A stretch of DNA of 11,774 nucleotides. Source: Succinatimonas sp. UBA7265 (GTDB lineage: Bacteria > Pseudomonadota > Gammaproteobacteria > Enterobacterales > Succinivibrionaceae). Location of the stretch: positions 1 to 11,774 of the forward strand of contig DKSD01000063.1 in assembly GCA_002473165.1 (NCBI GenBank). Reading direction: 5' to 3'. Position numbers and translations under genes: made by a program. A model generated the notes under the pieces. It saw only the letters and a program-made list of their open reading frames with translations. It made no database searches and had not been told where the DNA came from. Shown here one piece after another: positions 6,312-11,774 of this stretch. Position 1 is the stretch's first letter. Each line of letters begins with the position of its first letter.

Positions 6312-7790
6312 TCAGAACCTGAAATAGATGAACGCGTTGTAGGACGCGCCATAGAGCGGCATGTAGCAGATGAGCAGCAGCACCGCGGTCCAGGCGTAAG
6401 AGAGCGAAGCGCATAAGCTTACATGGTTCCGCATGGCGGCTTTGAGCTTCTCGCGCAGCCAGGGGTAGACCGGGGTTGCGAGGATCAGCCCGAGCGCCAG
6501 CGTCAGATAAGTCCCCGGCGTGAAGAACAGCACAAAGACCTTGAAGGTCTGCGGGGTGATATACCCAAAGCCGTGGTGGCCGTACCAGGCAAGTCCGTAG
6601 AAGAACGAGCGGAACTGCAGCCAGTTCTCGGATCTAAAGAGCAGCCAGCCAATCATGACCACGGCGAGGGTGTAAGTGTGGGCAAGCCACGAGGGCAGGC
6701 GATCGGGGAAGTTGCGCGTCACCCTCTCTAAGATCAAGAACACGCCGTAGTAGATGCCCCAGCGCATGAACATCCAGTCGGCCCCGTGCCAGAAACCGCA
6801 GAGGGCGAACACGATGAAAAGATTTAGGCAGGTCCTAAACTGCCCTCTGCGGTTTCCGCCCAAGGGAATGTAGAGATAGTCCTTAAACCAGCCTGAGAGC
6901 GTCATGTGCCAGCGGCGCCAGAACTCGCGCACGCTCTTTGAGATATAGGGGTAGTTGAAGTTCTCAGGGAACGTAAACCCGAACATCCGGCCCAGGCCAA
7001 TTGCCATGTCGGAGTAGCCGCTGAAATCAAAGTAGATCTGCAAGGTGTAGAACACCATGCCTGCCCACGCAACCGGCATGGACACCTCGTCATCGGGCAC
7101 CGAGAAGGCGGCGTCGGCTATACGCCCGAAGTAGTCAGCCAGCAGCATCTTTTTGGCCAGGCCGAACACAAAGCGCTTAAAGCCCTCGGCGAAGTTCTCG
7201 GCGCTGATCTCCCTTTTTACGAGTTCTTTGGCGATGCTCTCGTATCTTACGATCGGGCCTGCGACGAGCTGCGGGAACATCGTCAAATAGCAGCCGAAAT
7301 CTATAAGGCTGCGGGCTACCTTGGCGCTGCCGCGATAGACGTCGATGAGGTAGCTGATGGCCTGGAAGGTGTAAAACGAGATCCCCAAGGGCAGGGCGAT
7401 GTGGAAATCCGGCGCCGGCCTTAAGGCCTCGGGCAGATCATTTACGATCACGCCAAAGATCTTGGTGGTGAGCAAGAGGTTCATGTACTTGAAGTACACG
7501 AGAAAGCCCAGGTTTACGGTGACGCTCAAGAACAGCCAGAACGAGCCGTTGCGCTCTCCGCGGTTGACCTCGATCGTCGTTGCAAAGAAGTAGTTCAAGA
7601 ACATCGAGAGCAGCAGCAGGATCACATACGAAGGCTCGCCCCAGGCGTAAAAGAGCATGGAGCAGCAAAGCAGGATGATGTTTAAGGCCTTGTACTTAAA
7701 GCGCTCAGGCGTTACGAAGGCAAAGAAGAGATAAAGGCACAGCGTTACCGGCAAAAACACCAGCACGAAGGTGATAGAACTGAAGACCAT
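6312..7790 (-). CDS. MBOAT-family polysaccharide O-acetyltransferase (AlgI-like)
   Basis: 492 aa with many hydrophobic segments. It is a membrane-bound O-acyltransferase of the AlgI/DltB/PatA type. Such proteins pass acetyl groups across the inner membrane to a periplasmic SGNH partner that esterifies a glycan. The family core is clear: FWRRWHMTLSGWFKDYLYIPLGG (from 290, including H295) and GFWHGADW (332-339) with the invariant catalytic H335. The length is typical. ATG 7790 is three bases after the stop of SGNH copy 1, with GAGG about 10 bases before the start inside that gene's end. Translation is therefore probably linked to copy 1, which carries a poly-G switch. The native substrate need not be alginate; the neighbours suggest a surface polysaccharide. 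The frame is intact. Confidence 0.9.
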   Translation of the reverse strand: MVFSSITFVLVFLPVTLCLYLFFAFVTPERFKYKALNIILLCCSMLFYAWGEPSYVILLLLSMFLNYFFATTIEVNRGERNGSFWLFLSVTVNLGFLVYFKYMNLLLTTKIFGVIVNDLPEALRPAPDFHIALPLGISFYTFQAISYLIDVYRGSAKVARSLIDFGCYLTMFPQLVAGPIVRYESIAKELVKREISAENFAEGFKRFVFGLAKKMLLADYFGRIADAAFSVPDDEVSMPVAWAGMVFYTLQIYFDFSGYSDMAIGLGRMFGFTFPENFNYPYISKSVREFWRRWHMTLSGWFKDYLYIPLGGNRRGQFRTCLNLFIVFALCGFWHGADWMFMRWGIYYGVFLILERVTRNFPDRLPSWLAHTYTLAVVMIGWLLFRSENWLQFRSFFYGLAWYGHHGFGYITPQTFKVFVLFFTPGTYLTLALGLILATPVYPWLREKLKAAMRNHVSLCASLSYAWTAVLLLICYMPLYGASYNAFIYFRF

Positions 7791-7793
7791 CTT

Positions 7794-9395
7794 TTACATC
7801 CTCGCCTTTAAATCGTCGATCTCTTTGATCTGCCCTAAGCTGTAAGTGCCCGGAGCCAGGAACTCCACTGACAGCCGCACTTTTGAGAAGGGCTTGACAT
7901 GCACAGCCTGATGGAACACCGGCGCTGCCTTGGGCAGACCAAAGTCCAGGATCTGCTCTGGGGCGCCCTCTTCCTGATAATGAATGCGCAGAGCGCAGTC
8001 GGCGGGGGGATCGAGTTTGCCCATGACCACGATCCGCCCCAGATCATCGGCGGTTACTGGTGCATTGAGGCTTAGGCGGTTACCGGGCTGCACGGTGAGC
8101 ACGTCGCCGGAGATCTCGGCGTTGGCCAGAGTGAAAGCGGAAAGATCGCTGCGGTGGTCAAGAAATATGCCTTGGGTCTTCATCCAGAAGTCGCCGAGAA
8201 CGCGGAGCAGGGGATCAATCCATGAAAGCTGAGGTCCGCCCATCCTTTCTACAAATTCCTCGATCACTGCATCCGGCGTGTTAAACGGCAGAGTTTCATT
8301 TGCAAGCTGAGTAAAAGGTTTCTGCATGCCGTAGTGCCGGTGCAGATAATATTTCACGTTATGGATAAACGGCGCTTTTGCATCTGAACCGTGGGTGGCA
8401 CCGAAATAGGAATCGGAGAAAAACCACAGCGAGCCATTGTCCTTCATTTTGTTAATGCAATATTGATCGTAGGCTCCGGAGCGATAAGTCTCAGGCAGCA
8501 AAGAACAAGTGAAGTCTTCCGTATGTTTCAAGATTATGAAATTAGTGACTTCACTCCCGTAGACCGAAAAAGTAACCGGCATCTTTTTTAATCCATAGTA
8601 TTCATCATATGGTACTGGGCTGAAAATCGGATTATCATTAGCCAAAATACGAGCCATATAGTCATATGCATGCACCAGTGCGTTTCCGTTCCAGTGACCG
8701 GTATCGTAAACCGTGTCGTAAAGGCGTTCTTTTCCCTTAAATTGTGTAAGATAATCATTGAGCGGATACAAATTTACCTTCGCTTTGTTCAAAGTCTCGA
8801 TCTCATCTTGATACCAAATGCGATGCGGGATCCACTTGGCGTAAAACGGCAGCAATTCCGGGTACATGGTTGATTTGTCAGGCACAAGGAAAAGATAAAA
8901 AGGTATTCCTTTGCTGTAAAAATATGCGGTCTTGCCGGCTGCAGATAATCTGACTTGCTCTTTCCATTGTTCCGGATAAGGAATGATCTCTAAACTCGCA
9001 TCAAGTACCGGCGCGGCATGGTTTAAAAAAATCTCACCGTTTTTTCCGGTTACATATTCAGTTACATAAGTCTGTAAGATCTTCTCGTAAGTAAAAATAT
9101 ATGCTGGCATGAAGATCTGCCTGAATGGCATTCGATCTTTGAAATACTGGTCCCAGAGCTTGGGCAGATCTTTTAACGGCGTGTTCTTAAAATTTGGCGC
9201 CTTGGCGAGAACTCGATTCTCTCCTACTAAATTAATTGAAATGTCTTTTTTGAAAACTTTAGCAGTTGCCGGAATGACAAGCAGTATAAGGAAGAGTATT
9301 GAGAAAACTAAAGCTGTGAAGGAAGGAAATAATAATTTTTGATTGTAATTTCCTGATGATTTCTCCTTATAATTTAACGAATTACCCCCCCCCAC
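7794..9395 (-). CDS. SGNH (AlgJ/AlgX-like) O-acetyltransferase, copy 1, poly-G at its 5' end
   Basis: 533 aa from GTG 9395, a start lying inside the poly-G tract. It has one N-terminal membrane anchor (about 23-47), so the enzyme should face the periplasm. VPDKSTMYPE (171-180) matches the P-x-K...YPE block of AlgJ/AlgX proteins. YDTGHWN (230-236) supplies an Asp/His pair (D231, H234), and SDSYFG (327-332) the likely nucleophile S329. Residues from about 415 look like a beta-rich carbohydrate-binding domain. The more natural start is ATG 9420 (MNYLNNRHC...), but with nine G that frame ends at TAA right after the tract; eight G would give 541 aa. Translation from GTG is possible, with a weak AGG 4 bases before it. 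algI follows after three bases and is the expected partner. It is a close paralogue of 11612-9925. Confidence 0.85.
   Translation of the reverse strand: MGGGNSLNYKEKSSGNYNQKLLFPSFTALVFSILFLILLVIPATAKVFKKDISINLVGENRVLAKAPNFKNTPLKDLPKLWDQYFKDRMPFRQIFMPAYIFTYEKILQTYVTEYVTGKNGEIFLNHAAPVLDASLEIIPYPEQWKEQVRLSAAGKTAYFYSKGIPFYLFLVPDKSTMYPELLPFYAKWIPHRIWYQDEIETLNKAKVNLYPLNDYLTQFKGKERLYDTVYDTGHWNGNALVHAYDYMARILANDNPIFSPVPYDEYYGLKKMPVTFSVYGSEVTNFIILKHTEDFTCSLLPETYRSGAYDQYCINKMKDNGSLWFFSDSYFGATHGSDAKAPFIHNVKYYLHRHYGMQKPFTQLANETLPFNTPDAVIEEFVERMGGPQLSWIDPLLRVLGDFWMKTQGIFLDHRSDLSAFTLANAEISGDVLTVQPGNRLSLNAPVTADDLGRIVVMGKLDPPADCALRIHYQEEGAPEQILDFGLPKAAPVFHQAVHVKPFSKVRLSVEFLAPGTYSLGQIKEIDDLKARM
9385..9393 (-). 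repeat. G9 homopolymer at the 5' end of SGNH copy 1 (candidate phase switch)
   Basis: Nine G on the coding strand, ten codons into the ATG 9420 frame. At nine G this frame reads MNYLNNRHCGGG then TAA. Eight G joins it to the main frame. Ten G meets a TAA a few codons later. The site sits between a short leader and the membrane anchor, a typical place for a contingency tract. Confidence 0.75.
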
Positions 9396-9522
9396 AATGC
9401 CTATTATTTAGATAATTCATTAAAATTCGGTTAACTAATTTGAACATAGTATTTTCTAGCTTATAACTAATTTTTACTGGTTAACTTACTTACTCGATAA
9501 TAAATCTATGTGAGTACGAGAA

Positions 9523-9550
9523 TTTATAAATTAGTTTCTTGAAGTCTCAA
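9523..9550 (-). promoter_or_regulatory. Possible sigma-70 promoter for SGNH copy 1-algI
   Basis: TTGAGA (9550-9545) and TATAAA (9528-9523) are separated by 16 bases on the minus strand. Transcription would start about 95-100 bases upstream of ATG 9420. The surrounding 9421-9555 stretch is markedly AT-rich and holds no gene. The match is good by eye but untested. Confidence 0.45.
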
Positions 9551-9555
9551 TAATT

Positions 9556-9792
9556 TTACGGGATCGCGTTACTTTTTATCTTGTTATGGAACAAAAGTTT
9601 CAGCCATTCTACCACCTGCGGAGGTATGTAAATTTTGCTGTTTTTCGTCAGCAGAGATCTTCTGTACTGCTCTTTTGGGGGCGACTTGCTGCTCACAGTG
9701 TATTGCTCAAGATGATCATGCACGTTGGATGAGCTTTTACTGAACAGCTGTTCATCCTGTATTCGCTTGAACGGCTGTAAATCGTCAGAGTG
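9556..9792 (-). pseudogene. Start-less open frame between the two SGNH paralogues, probable gene remnant
   Basis: A 78-codon open stretch between stop codons on the minus strand. It has no ATG; a GTG about a third of the way in would leave roughly 55 aa. The translation looks protein-like (for example IYIPPQVVEWLKLLFHNKIK near the end), and coding-like stretches continue upstream in other frames (KYEFKHAKRKTECHLRYM near 9835-9800). This suggests the 3' end of a gene broken by frameshifts. I do not recognise the family. It lies after the terminator of copy 2 and before the candidate promoter of copy 1, consistent with debris from the duplication or insertion that created the tandem paralogues. 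Confidence 0.4.
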
Positions 9793-9870
9793 TCATATAC
9801 CTTAGGTGACATTCCGTCTTACGTTTCGCATGTTTGAACTCGTACTTGAGACCGGATCTTACAGATTTTT

Positions 9871-9899
9871 AAAAAACTGCCGCTCAGGCTGGCTGAGCG
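9871..9899 (-). terminator. Rho-independent terminator after SGNH copy 2
   Basis: On the minus strand CGCTCAG (9899-9893), a 5-base loop and CTGAGCG (9887-9881) are followed by GCAG and six T (9876-9871). It begins about 26 bases after the copy 2 stop. Copy 2 is therefore probably transcribed separately from copy 1-algI. Confidence 0.85.
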
Positions 9900-9924
9900 T
9901 CGCATATCCCAATTCTTTTAGAAT

Positions 9925-11612
9925 TCACGGTTTTTTGGGGGGAATGCGAGTTGGTCGTGCTTGGCCAATCTTTTCATTAAGATCTTCGGTCTCCTTGATC
10001 CGCCCGAGAGTATATTTGCCTGGGGTGAGGAATTCCAATGACAGCCGAACCTTGGAATATGGCTTTACATGCACTGTCTGATGGAAGGCCGGCGCTGCTT
10101 TGTGAAGCCCAAAATCCAGGATTTGTTCAGGGCCGCCTTCCACCTGGTAGTGAATGCGCAAAGCGCTGTCAGCAGGAGGATCGATCTTGCCCATGACGAC
10201 GACCCGGCCCAGATCATCGGCGGTGGCAGTTTCTTTGAGGGTGAGGCGGCTGCCTGACTGCACGGTTAACTCGTTGCCGGAGAATTCGGCGTTGCTAAGG
10301 CTGAAGGCGGTGAGATAAGTGTGGCGGTCAAGAAAGATGCCATGGGTTTTCATCCAGTAGTCGCCGAGAAGCCGTAACAGCGGATCAGCCGTCGTAAGCC
10401 TCGGAGACCGGTTCATTTCAACGTTCTCTTCGATCACAGCGTCTGGTTTTAAGAATGCCAAAGTGGCATCCGCGATCTTGGTAAAGGGCTTACTGGCATC
10501 TGCCAGGCCATAGCCACGATGCAGATAGTGTTTTACGTTGTGGACAAAGGGAGTCACGGCAAGACTACCATGCGTGTTGCCAAAATAAGAATCGGAATAA
10601 AACCACAGAACGCCTCCTGATTTGGTGTGATTAACGCAGTAGGCGTTGAAACCAGAAAAAGATAAGTACTGATCAGGTGGGACAGAGCATGAAAAATCTT
10701 CAGTATGCTTCAACCTGATAAACTTTGAGATCTCATTTCTGTAAACTGAATAAGAAACCTTCGTATCGTCTAAAATGTAATATTCATTATAACGAACTGG
10801 TTTAAAGATCGGATTGTCCTTTGCCAGGATGTTGGCGATATAATCATACGCAAGTGCCACAGCGTTTCCATTCCAGTGGCTGGTGTCGTAGGCAACATCG
10901 TAAAAGCGTTCCTGATCTTTGTGCTTCAGCAGCAAATCAAGCAACGGGTAGAAATTGACATTTGCTTTTTGAAATGTCTTAACTTCTTTATGATACCACG
11001 TTGGATGAGGGATCCAGTCTGAGTAGAACGGCAGCCATTCAGGATATACAGTCTGTTTTCTTGGAGCGAGGAAGAAATAATAAGGTATCCCTTTGCTCAT
11101 AAAATAAGCATGCTTTCCCGCGACCAGTAGCCTGTCATGCTCCATGAGTTCCGATGAATAATGAAGAATGCCTAGAGCACCGTCAATATTAGGGGAAGCA
11201 TGGTTAATAAATATTTCGCCATTCCTGCCGGTTACACATTCGCTGACATAGCTCTTTAAAAGATTTTCATATGTGAACAGATAGCCAGGCATAAAAATTT
11301 GCCTGAAAGGCATACGATCTTTAAAATATTGATCCCAAAGTTTTGGAAGATCTTTTAACGGATTATCTTTGAATTTTGGTGCTTGAGAAAGATATCTATT
11401 TTCTTCAACTAAGCAGAGAGAAATATCTAATTTCAGAGTTTTTGATATTAATGGAGAGCAAACTATGAGTAATAGAATAAATGATGAAATGATATAAATA
11501 AGATTATATTTGCAAGTGTAACTTAATAAATTTCTCTTATTATTTAGATAATTACCCCCCCCACTTCTTCTAATCTTTTAGTATTGGTCTGATTTTTTAA
11601 ATAATTAGCCAT
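9925..11612 (-). CDS. SGNH (AlgJ/AlgX-like) O-acetyltransferase, copy 2, frame broken at poly-G (phase OFF)
   Basis: A paralogue of 9395-7794. The main frame is open from the poly-G tract to 9925, but its first ATG (11313, MPFRQIF) lies after the membrane anchor. The natural start is ATG 11612 (MANYLKNQTN). With the eight G present, that frame ends as ...EEVGGVII then TAA. With nine G it joins the main frame, giving about 562 aa. The ON form has an N-terminal hydrophobic anchor (about 35-55), an Asp/His pair in YDTSHWN (D243, H246), a likely nucleophile S342 in SDSYFG, and a C-terminal beta-rich domain like copy 1. The tail is 12-13 residues longer (ending RIPPKKP over a C6A6 run). A terminator follows. 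It has no MBOAT gene of its own and probably would share AlgI at 7790-6312. Its 5' end is more AT-rich than the body. Confidence 0.75.
11555..11562 (-). repeat. G8 homopolymer at the 5' end of SGNH copy 2 (candidate phase switch)
   Basis: Eight G on the coding strand, 17 codons into the ATG 11612 frame. Eight G leads to a stop five codons past the tract; nine G opens the full gene. The bases after it (TAATTATCTAAATAATA) resemble the leader in front of the copy 1 tract, showing that the switch region was duplicated with the gene. Confidence 0.75.
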
Positions 11613-11774
11613 ACTTTTTGAGAAATTTATTCGTTATTTTATTTAGGAGTAATTCGATTTGTAATTTTCTCCGAAATTGCATAGTTATTTTAACACATTA
11701 CACCCCCTGCTTATGCGTTGCACTTTACTTAGGAACTGTCCAAAAATAACCTGATAAAAATATAGCCGGTGATA
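11613..11774. other. AT-rich upstream region of SGNH copy 2
   Basis: 162 bases without a supportable gene. The promoter of copy 2 should lie here, but I find no convincing -35/-10 pair; TAAAAT on the minus strand near 11690 lacks a -35. No ribosome site is visible in front of ATG 11612. Confidence 0.3.

Noticed and set aside
6037..6327. Plus-strand frame with repeated TFFRPN motifs
   Set aside because: The peptide repeat follows from the 33-bp DNA repeat, the rest runs through the 32-bp hairpin, and there is no ribosome site.
9586..9732. 48-aa plus-strand ATG frame
   Set aside because: It lies opposite the start-less minus-strand remnant, is short and lacks a ribosome site; nothing supports expression.
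9937..9942. C6A6 run at the end of SGNH copy 2
   Set aside because: A slip would change only the last few residues before a nearby stop, so a switching role is unlikely.
9385..11562. Frame breaks as simple sequencing errors
   Set aside because: Homopolymer miscalls are possible, but two paralogues keep the same tract position with different lengths and otherwise intact genes, which favours real slippage. Raw reads would decide.
11720..11774. Possible insertion-sequence end at the window edge
   Set aside because: The short motif looked IS-like, but no inverted partner or transposase is visible within the window.

Overview
The window reads as part of a gammaproteobacterial chromosome. The folK-like gene followed by uppP is an arrangement I recall from that class, and the UppP signature and AlgI-type proteins fit it. 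Host-associated Succinivibrionaceae-like bacteria would suit the long poly-G tracts and polysaccharide genes, but that placement is a guess. Every gene I can support lies on the minus strand, so transcription runs from high to low coordinates. No tRNA, rRNA, CRISPR array or complete transposon was seen.

Layout in transcription order. 11612-9925: a membrane-anchored SGNH (AlgJ/AlgX-like) O-acetyltransferase paralogue ('copy 2'), closed by a clear terminator. 9792-9556: a start-less, probably decayed reading frame. 9420-7794 and 7790-6312: a second SGNH paralogue ('copy 1') three bases upstream of an MBOAT (AlgI-type) acyl-transfer protein, followed by a hairpin. About 6155-6040: four degenerate repeats spaced 32-33 bp, resembling ends of IS21-family elements. 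6007-4589: an AAA_14/DUF4143 ATPase. 4325-2901: a folK-like gene and uppP. 2737-136: a polysaccharide-type accessory operon encoding a methyltransferase, a small C-terminal frame, a 75-aa protein, a nucleotidyltransferase-like protein and a ParB-like protein, ended by a terminator.

The most striking feature is four G/C homopolymers of 8-9 bases, all in surface-polysaccharide-type genes and all placed where a one-base slip changes the protein. Copy 1 carries G9 and needs G8 to be read from its ATG. Copy 2 carries G8 and needs G9. The methyltransferase has C8 near its end, and C9 would fuse it to the next 60-codon frame. The 75-aa gene heading the next operon has G8 and is in frame. This looks like a multi-switch phase-variable system for O-acetylation and other modification of a surface glycan. 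In the sequence as given, both SGNH paralogues are OFF from their ATG starts; copy 1 retains only a GTG inside the tract.

The folK-uppP pair and the ATPase gene are unrelated neighbours separating the two polysaccharide blocks. UppP recycles the undecaprenyl carrier used by envelope glycan assembly, but its proximity is probably incidental.
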